Positions 45,010-53,548 of a stretch of DNA of 64,000 nt are shown here, in pieces; the first letter of the stretch is position 1; every line of letters starts with the position of its first letter. Made by a program: the position numbers and the translations under genes. Source of the stretch: Pseudanabaena minima (GTDB lineage Bacteria; Cyanobacteriota; Cyanobacteriia; Pseudanabaenales; Pseudanabaenaceae). Location: contig NZ_CP159508.1 of assembly GCF_051131155.1 (NCBI RefSeq), positions 3,038,001 to 3,102,000 on the forward strand, read 5' to 3'. The notes beneath the pieces are model-generated. The model did no database searches. It was not told the DNA's origin and saw only the letters and a program-made list of their open reading frames with translations.

Positions 45010-46148
45010 CCAAAACACAAAGAAGAGGCAACAGATGATATAAGAGAAAAAGGAGAAAGAGGATAACAAAATGGCAGGGGTATATAGATTAGAAATAAGT
45101 GAAAGCGAAGAAGAGCTAAAAGAGATGCTAGGGCGGCAGAAAACAGGCTCAGATAAAGAACGAGTGCAAGTATTGTACTTACTGAAAAGCAAGCAAGCTG
45201 GCACAGTGCAAGCCGCCGCTCAACTAATCGGGAGAAACCGTAGCACAGTGCAAGAGTGGATCAGAGGATATCGAGAGGGAGGAATAGCAGGAATACTAAG
45301 CCATAAACCAAGAGTAGGCAGAATACCCAAAATCCCAGATTGGGCGCAAAAAGCACTGGACAAACAACTGCAACAGGAAAAAGGATTTAATAGCTACGGA
45401 GAGATACGACAATGGCTACAGGAAAAACTAGGAATCGAAAGTACCTATAAAAATGTGCATGACTTGGTGCATTACCGAATGAAGGCAAAACCAAAGGTAG
45501 CCCGTCCCTATAGCGCCAGTCAAAACCAAGGGCAACGCGAGGAATATAAAAAAAACTCTCGGATAACCTAGCCATGGTGGCATGGTATGCCGTGACCGTG
45601 TTGGGATTAACGGGAAAAGTCCGATTCTTTTGTCAAGACGAAACAAGGATTGGTTTGAAAACCATCAGTGGTCGTAAAATAACGGCTCGTGGGGTCAAAC
45701 CCAAGGCAAAAGTCCAGTGGCAGTTTCAGGCTACATGGTTATACGGCATCGTCGAACCTGCGACGGGAGAAAGCTTTTTCTATGAATTTAGTCATCTCAA
45801 CACTGACTGTTTTCAAATATTTCTAGACCTTGTATCAGAGAAATTTGCAGACAGCATAATTATCTTGCAAGTTGATCAGGCTGGTTGTCATCGGGCTAAG
45901 CGTTTACGATTACCTCACAATATCATTTTGATATTTCAGCCTGCTCATTCTCCAGAATTAAACCCAATTGAGCGGGTTTGGCTACATTTGAAGCAAGGGT
46001 TGAGATTTTCTTTACCCAAAAATATGGATGAGTTGCGGCTTTTGGTCAAGAATCGTCTCTCCGAAATGACTAAATCTGTAATTGCTTCTCTTGTCGGTAG
46101 AGATTCCATACTGGATGCTCTATCTGTTGCCTCTCTTTTGTGATTTGG
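45010..46148 (+). mobile_element. IS630-family insertion sequence (second type), complete
   Basis: Inverted ends of 27 bp with three mismatches (outer part CCAAAACACAAAG and CCAAATCACAAAA). TA duplications lie at 45008-45009 and 46149-46150. Size is 1139 bp. It differs in sequence from the IS630 element at 27821. Its ends resemble those of the repeat into which it inserted. Confidence 0.9.
45071..46143 (+). CDS. IS630 transposase, two frames joined by -1 frameshift
   Basis: The first frame (45071-45571) has the helix-turn-helix AAQLIGRNRSTVQEWIRGYR. The second (its ATG at 45574, open from the slip site) has the DDE core: FFCQDETRIGL, ILQVDQAGCHRAK and SPELNPIERVWLHLK. A -1 slip on eight A at 45548-45555 joins them as KKKLSDNLAMVAW, which restores the usual family sequence. 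It is therefore probably functional by programmed frameshifting. Confidence 0.85.
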
Positions 46149-46191
46149 TATTAATTCACAAAAGTGTTGCCACACCTTCGTGAATTGGTAT

Positions 46192-46246
46192 AAAACCAAA
46201 AAGATAAGTAGCAGTGCTTCGCGCTGCTACTTATCTTTTTGGTTTT
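46192..46246. repeat. 26-bp hairpin with TTC loop (apex GCTTCGC)
   Basis: 46192-46217 pairs with 46221-46246 with one G-T pair. It occupies the same place as the hairpin in the element at 21562-21660 but has different arm bases. Confidence 0.7.
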
Positions 46247-46332
46247 GATTTGTCCTATCTATCTCTTGCGTTGCTATAGCAAAACATAAAATGTCTATGC
46301 CATTAGCTACGCTATTTTGTGTTTTGTAATGA

Positions 46333-47112
46333 TTAATAGTCGTAGGGGTTTTTTGGCTCAGCGATCGCTGTGATATTACTTGCCACAATTACAACTTGGC
46401 GTTTGCCATCTTTAATATCTACATCAGCTTGACCTTCAATTTGTAACCACTTATCGGGTGGGTAATTAGCACGACTTTCCGCAATTTTGACTGGCAGACT
46501 CACAGGATAAACATCGGCAGCACAACAGGTAATCACAAATCTCGTAATCAGAAACATATTGTCTGGCTGATCAGGTGCATGGACAACAAAGCCTGTAAGT
46601 TTTACCTTTTGTCCTTTATATGCGTCAGGCTCAGGATAGGCACTGATCGTGCGTACCCATTCTACGAGAGTGCGCTCTTCGGGACGGTTGCTAGCACGAA
46701 ATGACTGAGGAATAGTTCTGGCATCAGCAATATTGTCGATAACACCCCGATGAATTGCTTTTTCACTAGTGAATGGTCGTGGGTTAATAAACAAAGAAAT
46801 GATCGCTACAATCAAAAGCAAACTACTACTTAAAGATGGCTTAATCAATGTCACATGTTGTTGGTTATTGGTATAGCCTTGTCGCCGTTTTGATACTCGC
46901 CACGCTTCTGCAATCCCAACAATAGTTAGTCCGAGACCTGCAATTATGGTTAGGGGAATGTAGTTAGGATGGATTAAAAGATATAACTGTCCCGCCAGCC
47001 ATAACTTCAGAAGCGTAATTCCCCAAGCTAAGATTGCACAAGATTCTAGCCAAGGTAAAAACTTCTGCCAATATGTCTGTATTTGTGAAGAATTAGCGGA
47101 TCGAGATGGCAT
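46333..47112 (-). CDS. TIGR03943 family protein (DUF1980)
   Basis: A 259-residue membrane protein. Two N-terminal spans (LESCAILAWGITLLKLWLAG and YIPLTIIAGLGLTIVGIAE) and a third (LLLIVAIISLFI) are followed by an extracytoplasmic domain with FVVHAPDQPDNMFLITRFV and the paired cysteines ITCCAADVYPV that mark DUF1980. These proteins usually sit beside a DUF318-type permease and are called putative permease subunits. No such partner is adjacent here. The transported substrate is unknown. Confidence 0.82.
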   Translation of the reverse strand: MPSRSANSSQIQTYWQKFLPWLESCAILAWGITLLKLWLAGQLYLLIHPNYIPLTIIAGLGLTIVGIAEAWRVSKRRQGYTNNQQHVTLIKPSLSSSLLLIVAIISLFINPRPFTSEKAIHRGVIDNIADARTIPQSFRASNRPEERTLVEWVRTISAYPEPDAYKGQKVKLTGFVVHAPDQPDNMFLITRFVITCCAADVYPVSLPVKIAESRANYPPDKWLQIEGQADVDIKDGKRQVVIVASNITAIAEPKNPYDY

Positions 47113-47184
47113 AGGGCAAGATTACAAATTTTTTACTCGTTTGGATCTTAGCTTTGTTTATACGGGTAAGCAAAATTAAAAGCT

Positions 47185-47235
47185 AACTCCAAGAACTATT
47201 TTGCCTTTATTGCAGGCAAAATAGTTCTTGGAGTT
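47185..47235 (-). terminator. Perfect 22-bp hairpin with 7-base loop after the methyltransferase
   Basis: 47185-47206 pairs with 47214-47235. It lies immediately past the stop of the methyltransferase gene (minus strand). Confidence 0.75.
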
Positions 47236-47241
47236 TAGTTG

Positions 47242-48435
47242 TTATGCTCTCAAAAGAATAATTTGTTGTTTTTGGAGCGATCGCACATCATCTAAACTCG
47301 CCTCAACGGACTGCAAAATTTGGGCAACTGTTTGCTGTTTAGTTTGATTCTCATCACAAGCTAGTAGGAACTTCCATTCTGTATCACTAATTCTGGCAAG
47401 TTGATAATTATAATCAAAGAAATTCGGACTATCCTTCCATCCATAGATACAGGGACTAGGCTCAGGAATCGCGGCTAGTAGCTCTGCGTCAACTTGCCAA
47501 GTTTGTTTAGGAATGGGAGGACGTGCTAAAAAGAACTCGTAATGGGAAATTGTGTGCGGATCGAGAACTTCAATCAGGCGATAGCGTTCACGTTCGGTGA
47601 GATGTTGCGATCGCGCGATTAAGTCGGGAGCTTTACCAATCAAGCGATCTAAATCCCATACCTGTGGATTTGAGAAGCCGAGAAATTCTAAGCCCGATGC
47701 ATCAATTAATTCAAATAGAGTATTAACGTTGTAATCAATCTCTTGAGGATGCACATACATATCCGCAAAACAAGCATCCTGCGTATTTTCCATTTCCCAA
47801 CGTTCTTTCTCGCGACGGCGGAGAGCATTAGTTTCAGGCAGATTGGCAAATATCTCTCTACCAATTTTTACGCCATCGACATAATCACCGCGCTTGTCAC
47901 CTTGCAATAAAGCGATCGCCTCCTGCATCAAGCGAATTTCCCAACGCCCTAACTCACCATAGACAAAAATATGTAGCAATCCCCCAGGAGCGAGCTTATT
48001 GGCAAGGGCTTGAATGCCACGAATCGGATCGGAGGTATGGTGTAACACTCCCACTGAGTTAATGAGATCAAATTCTCCTTCGAGTTGATCGGCATCAAAC
48101 AAGCTGAGATGATGGAACTCAGCTCTGGTCGCTCCCGATCTTTTACAACGCTCTTTGGCGACGGCAAGGGTTCCCTCGCTGAGATCAATCCCAACTACGG
48201 CTGCTTCAGGATTAAGATGCACTAGATATTCTGTACTTACGCCCGATCCACAACCAGCGTCAAGAATCCGAATATTATCTGTATCAGGTTTTTGCCCAGT
48301 ACAAAAGCTATAGGCAGCTTGCCAATTCCAACGCCAGTTATACCCTGGAGGTGGCTCGTCTAAGATGGGTTCGGGTGGAAAAGGATAGGTATTGTAGAGA
48401 CTTGCTACGGCGGCGCTAACCTTGGGATCGGACAT
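47242..48435 (-). CDS. Class I SAM-dependent methyltransferase with C-terminal extension
   Basis: The 397-residue protein has its SAM site at IRILDAGCGSGVSTEYL, then VVGIDLSEGTLAVAKE and FDLINSVGVLHHTSDP. The C-terminal ~180 residues contain a Trp-rich part (FLGFSNPQVWDLDRLIG) and a short helical tail, outside the standard fold. The substrate is unknown. The gene ends in a strong hairpin and is not part of the phycoerythrin operon. Confidence 0.85.
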   Translation of the reverse strand: MSDPKVSAAVASLYNTYPFPPEPILDEPPPGYNWRWNWQAAYSFCTGQKPDTDNIRILDAGCGSGVSTEYLVHLNPEAAVVGIDLSEGTLAVAKERCKRSGATRAEFHHLSLFDADQLEGEFDLINSVGVLHHTSDPIRGIQALANKLAPGGLLHIFVYGELGRWEIRLMQEAIALLQGDKRGDYVDGVKIGREIFANLPETNALRRREKERWEMENTQDACFADMYVHPQEIDYNVNTLFELIDASGLEFLGFSNPQVWDLDRLIGKAPDLIARSQHLTERERYRLIEVLDPHTISHYEFFLARPPIPKQTWQVDAELLAAIPEPSPCIYGWKDSPNFFDYNYQLARISDTEWKFLLACDENQTKQQTVAQILQSVEASLDDVRSLQKQQIILLRA

Positions 48436-48524
48436 AGATATTTTTTAGAATTGTTTTATTATCGGTTTAATATTTTAGGGTTAATTTAGACCACATCTTG
48501 GTATTTTTATTACTCGAAATCACC

Positions 48525-49133
48525 TTAATTCCTCTTAAACCCTGTCACCATCTCTAATCTGGATATGGCACTAGTCGCAGTTTCCCGCACATAGGAATCC
48601 GCCGCCTCATCGTTAATGATGGCTTGTAACACGTCAATCCCACGGCTATCACCAGTCGAAGCGATCGCATTGACCAACGAAACCGCCAAAGCAGGATTTT
48701 CAGTTGTTTGTAAAGCCTCAATCAACAGATGTACTACTGGCGCACCGATCTCGCCCATTGCCATTACTGCTGCGATATTTACCACAGGATTTGGATCTTG
48801 TAATGCTGACCTTAAGCCTTGCACACCCTCATCGGACAAAGGCTCATCAGGATGACAAATTACGACTTGGGCTAAAGCTTTTGCCGCACTACTTCGCACG
48901 GTCATATTGTCGCTATTTAGCAAAGCCGTAACTAAAGGCGTTACTGTCTCATGACCGATCGCGCCCAAAGTTTTGACAGCGGCTCGACGATAGGTAGTGT
49001 CTTCTTCATCAAGCAATGCCATTAATCTATTAATTACCTCGGCATCGTAATTGTCAGCAATTCCCCACATTGCTTGATTGCGGACGTTGGGGTTGGGGTG
49101 TTTTAGTTGCTGGAAAAAGGTTTCGGTGGACAT
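48525..49133 (-). CDS. cpeZ: Phycoerythrin lyase-associated HEAT-repeat protein CpeZ
   Basis: A 202-residue HEAT-repeat protein (about five repeats, e.g. NPNVRNQAMWGIADNYD and TTYRRAAVKTLGAIG). CpeZ acts with CpeY in attaching phycoerythrobilin to phycoerythrin. Size, repeat type and order after cpeB, cpeA and cpeY fit. It is separated from cpeY by about 170 bp of heptamer arrays, so its expression level may differ. Confidence 0.85.
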   Translation of the reverse strand: MSTETFFQQLKHPNPNVRNQAMWGIADNYDAEVINRLMALLDEEDTTYRRAAVKTLGAIGHETVTPLVTALLNSDNMTVRSSAAKALAQVVICHPDEPLSDEGVQGLRSALQDPNPVVNIAAVMAMGEIGAPVVHLLIEALQTTENPALAVSLVNAIASTGDSRGIDVLQAIINDEAADSYVRETATSAISRLEMVTGFKRN

Positions 49134-49134
49134 G

Positions 49135-49218
49135 GTGATTGGTGATTGGTGATTGGTAATTGGTAATTGGATTTGGCTTTTAGCTTTTAGCTGTTGGCTT
49201 TTAGCTATTGGCTTTTAT
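49135..49218. repeat. Heptanucleotide tandem array (12 units) between cpeY and cpeZ
   Basis: Units GTGATTG (three), GTAATTG (two), GATTTGG, CTTTTAG (two), CTGTTGG, CTTTTAG, CTATTGG and CTTTTAT follow with no phase break. The array begins one base outside the cpeZ start codon. Confidence 0.9.
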
Positions 49219-49280
49219 GAAGATTGAAAAAGTTTCACTTTTCCATCTTTTGCTACAACCTTTATTGACTAATCTAAAAA

Positions 49281-49318
49281 AGCTAACAACTAACAGCTAA
49301 CAGCTAACAGCCATTAGC
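49281..49318. repeat. Inverted heptamer array running into the cpeY 3' end
   Basis: AGCTAAC, AACTAAC, AGCTAAC, AGCTAAC and AGCCATT. The cpeY stop (49304-49306) is inside the array, so the last codons of cpeY are repeat-derived. Confidence 0.85.
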
Positions 49319-50569
49319 TTTCTCACGAATTAATAAATCGCTATCGTTGGCAAGTACTTCGTAGCCGCTGCGATCACCAAGTTTTTCTAAGGCTAGTAGA
49401 GAGGCATATTTGAGATCCCAGATTTGGGCGGTGAGACAGGATTGGATTTCGGGGATGGCTCTTGGGTCACCAATTTCAGCTAGGGCGATCGCGGCGGCGG
49501 CACGGGATTTTTGAAATTGGGGTTGTTTATTGTGCAGAGCTTCAATTAATAGATCATATGCAGGAGCATGTTTCAGCCAACCAAAGAGCTTCATGACGTG
49601 GAAATGAGCACCATAGTCGTTTTTGGCTTCTTGCTCATAGGCGGCAAATAGAGCTGCTGGCGCAGCTTCGGCATAGTTCTCTAAAATTGTTTTAATTGCT
49701 GTGTAGCACCGTCCAAAATCAGTTTCATACAGTTCGTGGATTAGGAAGGACAAGTCTGGTAGTGTGTCGTAGCTATGGACAAGGGATAGTGAATTTGGGT
49801 GATCGATTAAAGATTTTTCGAGGTAGGGTTGAATGTCTGTAAAGGTGATTTCTCCTTCTTGGATTCCTGCTTCGCCTAACATGCGAATGCCGCGCAGTCG
49901 AAATACTAGAGATACAGGGCAACGGGAAATCTCAGGAATTGAGGCGTAATAATTAGCATCAATTAAATCTTGAATCGATAAGCGTCGGGCAATTACGTTG
50001 CGATTTTGCAGCAGGGCAACAATCTGACCCATTTGTGAAAAGTCTCGATTTAGCCGACAGAGAGCCGTAATAGCTGCGCTGGAAATTGGCAGGCTTTCAT
50101 CGGTGGTGAATGGTTGAATCTTAGCGATCGCAGGTTTGTAATCTAATTTCGCTAAAGTCTGGATGATCACGCGATAGGTCTGTGCTTCTCTATCCAGTAA
50201 TTGCGTAATTTCTTGCAGAATCTCAGGATCTTCCGTCCCGATTTCACCGATCGCCCAAACTGCATTCTCTACCATGTAGCAATCTGGATCAGATAAGCAT
50301 TCTCGAATGATGGGCAAAGCTGCGGTTGCCTGAAGCCTACCTAAAGTTTCCACAGCCTTCCGCCGCACAATCCGATTCTCCATTTCAGGATCGGTTTGTT
50401 GAATTGCTCTAATTAAAGCGGCGATCGATTTCTCAGAATTAAAATTAACCAAATGCGAAGCAGCAATATAGCGTGAATCATCTTCGCTTATTTGGTTTTG
50501 AGGCGTATCTAAAATGGCGATCGCCTGATCTTCTGTCAAGTTAAAAAAACTATAAAAGCGTTTATCCAT
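49304..50569 (-). CDS. cpeY: Phycoerythrobilin lyase CpeY
   Basis: The 421-residue E/F-type bilin lyase is built of HEAT repeats. The opening MDKRFYSFFNLTEDQAIAIL, with DTPQNQISEDDSRYIAASHL, is characteristic of CpeY. CpeY, helped by CpeZ, attaches phycoerythrobilin to alpha-phycoerythrin Cys82. It sits downstream of cpeA on the same strand. The final residues (KANGC) are encoded by a heptamer repeat array and may be an evolutionary addition. Confidence 0.9.
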   Translation of the reverse strand: MDKRFYSFFNLTEDQAIAILDTPQNQISEDDSRYIAASHLVNFNSEKSIAALIRAIQQTDPEMENRIVRRKAVETLGRLQATAALPIIRECLSDPDCYMVENAVWAIGEIGTEDPEILQEITQLLDREAQTYRVIIQTLAKLDYKPAIAKIQPFTTDESLPISSAAITALCRLNRDFSQMGQIVALLQNRNVIARRLSIQDLIDANYYASIPEISRCPVSLVFRLRGIRMLGEAGIQEGEITFTDIQPYLEKSLIDHPNSLSLVHSYDTLPDLSFLIHELYETDFGRCYTAIKTILENYAEAAPAALFAAYEQEAKNDYGAHFHVMKLFGWLKHAPAYDLLIEALHNKQPQFQKSRAAAAIALAEIGDPRAIPEIQSCLTAQIWDLKYASLLALEKLGDRSGYEVLANDSDLLIREKANGC

Positions 50570-50580
50570 ATTTTCTTTGG

Positions 50581-50615
50581 CTGTTAGCCGTTAGCCTTTA
50601 GCTGCTAGCTAATTA
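50581..50615. repeat. Short heptamer array upstream of cpeY
   Basis: CTGTTAG, CCGTTAG, CCTTTAG, CTGCTAG and CTAATTA. It faces the array at 50723-50778. Confidence 0.8.
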
Positions 50616-50641
50616 GAGACTCGGTTAATAAAATACAAAAA

Positions 50642-50708
50642 GTAAACCCAGAAGTACTAGGATTCTACCTTTTGAAGGAAGAAATTCACTTTGAACTTCT
50701 GGGCTTAC
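50642..50708 (-). terminator. Stem-loop in the cpeA-cpeY spacer
   Basis: 50642-50655 pairs with 50695-50708 (14 bp, one mismatch); an inner CCTT/AAGG stem lies in the loop. A hairpin after cpeBA would reduce read-through, making far more phycoerythrin than lyase transcript. That effect is inferred. Confidence 0.6.
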
Positions 50709-50722
50709 ATAATTAATCAATT

Positions 50723-50778
50723 CAGCTAAAAGCTAATTGCTAAAAGCTAATTGCTAAAAGCTAATCGCTAAAAACTAG
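50723..50778. repeat. Inverted heptamer array abutting the cpeA stop
   Basis: CAGCTAA, then AAGCTAA and TTGCTAA alternating, then TCGCTAA and AAACTAG: eight units. The last unit contains the cpeA stop codon (50775-50777). Confidence 0.88.
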
Positions 50779-51269
50779 GAGAGAGAGTTGATTGCGTAGT
50801 CGAGCAATGCATTGTACTCGGTCAAAGCTTGAGGAGACAAGTCACGAGGAGAGCAACCACGGTTACGAGCGTAGCTCAATGCTTCAACATAAGGAGCGGT
50901 AGGCAAGCCCAAAGAGCGATATACTTCACGCTGACCTGCAATACCCCACTCATCCAAAGGACCAGTACCACCAACAACGAGGCTGTACTGAATCAAACGA
51001 AGGTAGTGCTTGATGTCACGAGCGCACTTTGCCTTGAAAGTATCAGTGGAGTTTGCTTCACCTGCATTGTTCAAGTAAGGATACTTCTTGATTGCAGCAT
51101 CATAAGCTTCTTTAGCAACTGCATCAATATTATTCGCGAGCTTTTCAGCAGCTTCCAAGCGAGCAGCAGCGCGTTGAATGGAACCTTGTACTGATTCTAG
51201 GTCAGAGGTGCTAGGGAAACGACCTGCTGCATCGGCAGCAGAAATAACTGTGGTAACAACGGATTTCAT
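50775..51269 (-). CDS. cpeA: C-phycoerythrin alpha subunit
   Basis: Light-harvesting subunit of the phycobilisome rod. The 164 residues open MKSVVTTVISAADAAGRFPS. The two phycoerythrobilin cysteines are in place: Cys82 in KAKCARDIKHYLRL and Cys139 in RNRGCSPRD. Phycoerythrin absorbs green light. The gene lies 73 bp downstream of cpeB in the same direction, the standard order. Confidence 0.97.
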   Translation of the reverse strand: MKSVVTTVISAADAAGRFPSTSDLESVQGSIQRAAARLEAAEKLANNIDAVAKEAYDAAIKKYPYLNNAGEANSTDTFKAKCARDIKHYLRLIQYSLVVGGTGPLDEWGIAGQREVYRSLGLPTAPYVEALSYARNRGCSPRDLSPQALTEYNALLDYAINSLS

Positions 51270-51342
51270 TTATTAAATCTCCAAACTGGATTCTTTTTAT
51301 ACTGTTAGCTTTCTGTTAATGTTTATGAGCAATTAGCAAAGA

Positions 51343-51900
51343 CTAGCTCAGTGCTGCGATGACGCGATCAAAGTATCCAGCAGCTTCAGCAGCGATGCTA
51401 GCGCAACGATCTTCTACTAGAGGAGTTTCGTTCTTGCGATACTTAGCTCCTGCTCTAGCTTCAGTGTTGGTTCCTTGGATGTGTGCTACAGCAATCGCTT
51501 TGAGGATTTGTACTGCACGGATGGTAGAAGTTGTGGGGACTCCAAGTGCAGAGTAGGTTTCTTTCAAACCATTCAAAGCGCGATCATCCAATACGGAAGA
51601 ATCACCAGCCAACAAAGCATAGGTGACATAACGGAGGATGATTTCGGTGTCGCGTAAGCAAGCAGCAAAGCGACGGTTAGGATATAGGTTTCCACCAGCT
51701 TGGATTAAGCCTTGGTTTTCGCAAACGATACCTGCGATTGCATCGGAAACTGCACAGCTTGCATTGCTGGCGATCGCATTTACTGCGTCTAGGCGGCGGT
51801 TACCGCTAGCTACGAATGCTTTAAGAGCATTGATATCACTTACTACTGAAGTGCTAGCATCGGCTGTAACTACAGCTCTAGAAAAAGCGTCAAGTGGCAT
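51343..51900 (-). CDS. cpeB: C-phycoerythrin beta subunit
   Basis: The 185-residue partner of CpeA. MPLDAFSRAVVTADASTS opens the chain. Expected bilin cysteines are present: Cys49 and Cys60 (doubly linked chromophore), Cys81 in AACLRDTEII and Cys166 in VEDRCASIA. An AAGGAGAG ribosome site precedes the ATG at 51900. It is the promoter-proximal gene of cpeB-cpeA-cpeY-cpeZ. No rod linker (cpeC-E) is in the window. Confidence 0.97.
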   Translation of the reverse strand: MPLDAFSRAVVTADASTSVVSDINALKAFVASGNRRLDAVNAIASNASCAVSDAIAGIVCENQGLIQAGGNLYPNRRFAACLRDTEIILRYVTYALLAGDSSVLDDRALNGLKETYSALGVPTTSTIRAVQILKAIAVAHIQGTNTEARAGAKYRKNETPLVEDRCASIAAEAAGYFDRVIAALS

Positions 51901-52020
51901 TTCGCTCTCCTTATAAATTAGTTATCTTATTAAAACGTTGTTTTTTTGCTTGTGTCATTCACAAGACATATAGAACATAAAAGATGAAGGTAGAGCTAGT
52001 CTCAACTATTAGAAACTAAG

Positions 52021-52036
52021 TAACATTCCTTAACAA
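52021..52036 (-). promoter_or_regulatory. Candidate phycoerythrin operon control element (TTGTTA direct repeat)
   Basis: On the minus strand the sequence is TTGTTA-AGGA-ATGTTA, about 120 bp before the cpeB start. Direct repeats of the form TTGTTA-N4-TTGTTA have been described upstream of Fremyella cpeBA. A TATGTT -10-like box lies at 51974-51979, which would place the repeat around -54 to -69. Match is 11 of 12 bases. Confidence 0.5.
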
Positions 52037-52057
52037 CTCCAGCAAAAATCTTGTTGT

Positions 52058-52118
52058 CAAACCCAAATAATTTTTAAAAGCCCTGCAAAGCAAGGCTTTT
52101 AAAAATTATTTGGGTTTG
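52058..52118. repeat. 29-bp hairpin with AAA loop (apex GCAAAGC)
   Basis: 52058-52086 pairs with 52090-52118 with one C-A mismatch near the apex. It lies upstream of the cpe promoter region and may insulate it. Confidence 0.75.
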
Positions 52119-52146
52119 ATTGCGATCGCCAAAGGTGTCAGGATAT

Positions 52147-52197
52147 AAACCCAAAATAGATTGGCGACGCTTCGCGTCGCCAATCTATTTTGGGTTT
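52147..52197. repeat. Perfect 24-bp hairpin with TTC loop (apex GCTTCGC)
   Basis: 52147-52170 pairs with 52174-52197. It is the second of two strong hairpins between the divergent cpeB and the ABC ATPase gene. The remainder of this 490-bp region shows only a weak hairpin near 52298-52331. Confidence 0.75.
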
Positions 52198-52393
52198 GGA
52201 TACGGTTATATTCGATCGCAAGGAGATAAAATTAACTCTGGGATTTTCGTCTCTTTAACTCCCTTCCCAGTCTAAAAATAGACATTAAAACCGAAAAATT
52301 AGTAGTACGGTGCTTTGCATTACACCACTAATTTGAACGGGAAAGGAATAGTTGCTGAAAATCTCAAAATCGACTTGATTAGGATGTTTTGCG

Positions 52394-53545
52394 ATGGCTC
52401 CTGTGCGATTGTGTGGTGTGACCAAGAAATTTGGACAAAATGTTGTTCTGAAAGAAATTAATCTAGAGGTAGGAGATCGCGAATTCCTAGTTTTAGTAGG
52501 TCCTTCAGGCTGTGGAAAAAGTACTTTATTGCGCCTAATTGCTGGTTTAGAAGAGGTGAGCGATGGTTCGATCTACTTAGGCGATCGCCAAATCAATCAT
52601 TTGCCGCCCAAGGTACGGGATATTGCCATGGTTTTCCAAAGTTACGCGCTTTATCCGCACATGACGGTTTACAACAATATTGCGTTTGGCTTGAGACGGC
52701 AGCGATCGCAAAATTCATCTCCTCTAGCTTGGTTTGCAGCAACAAGTAAAAAACAACGCGCCGAAATTGATCAAAGGGTGCAGCAGGTTGCGGAATCATT
52801 GCAAATTTCTCATTTATTGACGCGCAAACCGAAAGAATTATCAGGGGGTCAAAAACAAAGAGTTGCATTAGGCAGAGCGATCGCTCGTAATCCACAAGTA
52901 TTTCTAATGGATGAGCCGTTATCAAATCTGGATGCCCAGTTACGCAGTGATACGCGATCGCAAATTGTGCAGTTACAAAAGCAATTACAAGTAACCACGA
53001 TTTATGTCACCCATGATCAAGTAGAAGCAATGACAATGGGCGATAGGATTGTAGTTTTGAACAAGGGAGATATTCAACAAGTAGATACACCTCTGAATAT
53101 TTATCGGAAACCCGCAAATCAATTTGTAGCTGGATTTATGGGTTCCCCTCCGATGAATTTTCTACCTGTAAATGTCGATAGCGACGGATTTTTAAAAGGG
53201 GAAAGTTTGATTAAGGAGTTCGCCATTAATGAATTGCCACTTAGAGAAATTGGTAGCGATCGCCCTTTCATTCTCGGATTTCGTCCTGAAGATTTACAAC
53301 CAGCAACGTCGGCAGATGCACATCTTGAGGGAACTGTGGAACTCGTGGAAGCTCTTGGATCAGAAACAATTGTGTTATTGAAACTGCAAAATAGCGAATT
53401 AAGAGCGCGAGTTTCAGCAGATATTGGCTTAGAGCATCATTGGCAAATTGGCGATCACAGCTTCTGGCGAATTGATCTAAATAAACTTTATGCTTTTGAT
53501 GCTGAATCTGGCATTACTTTGCATCATCCTTACAACAAGATTTAG
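52394..53545 (+). CDS. MalK/UgpC-type ABC transporter ATP-binding protein
   Basis: Cytoplasmic ATPase of a sugar or sugar-phosphate importer. The 383 residues contain Walker A GPSGCGKST, the Q-loop MVFQSYALYPHMTVY (typical of this family), signature LSGGQKQRVALGRA, Walker B VFLMDEPLSNLDAQLR, and a C-terminal TOBE domain (ILGFRPEDL). One such ATPase often serves several permeases, which fits its solitary position. The substrate is unknown. Confidence 0.92.
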   Translation: MAPVRLCGVTKKFGQNVVLKEINLEVGDREFLVLVGPSGCGKSTLLRLIAGLEEVSDGSIYLGDRQINHLPPKVRDIAMVFQSYALYPHMTVYNNIAFGLRRQRSQNSSPLAWFAATSKKQRAEIDQRVQQVAESLQISHLLTRKPKELSGGQKQRVALGRAIARNPQVFLMDEPLSNLDAQLRSDTRSQIVQLQKQLQVTTIYVTHDQVEAMTMGDRIVVLNKGDIQQVDTPLNIYRKPANQFVAGFMGSPPMNFLPVNVDSDGFLKGESLIKEFAINELPLREIGSDRPFILGFRPEDLQPATSADAHLEGTVELVEALGSETIVLLKLQNSELRARVSADIGLEHHWQIGDHSFWRIDLNKLYAFDAESGITLHHPYNKI

Positions 53546-53548
53546 CTT

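Larger units (their letters stand above)
44913..46278. repeat. TATAGCAATG-type element split by two nested insertions
   Basis: The left fragment 44913-44947 equals the reverse complement of 21626-21660. The right fragment 46190-46278 contains the matching hairpin (46192-46246) and end. Between them lies a second repeat family flanked by the 12-bp direct repeat ATAAAACCAAAA (44940-44951 and 46190-46201). Inside that lies an IS630 element. Confidence 0.75.
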
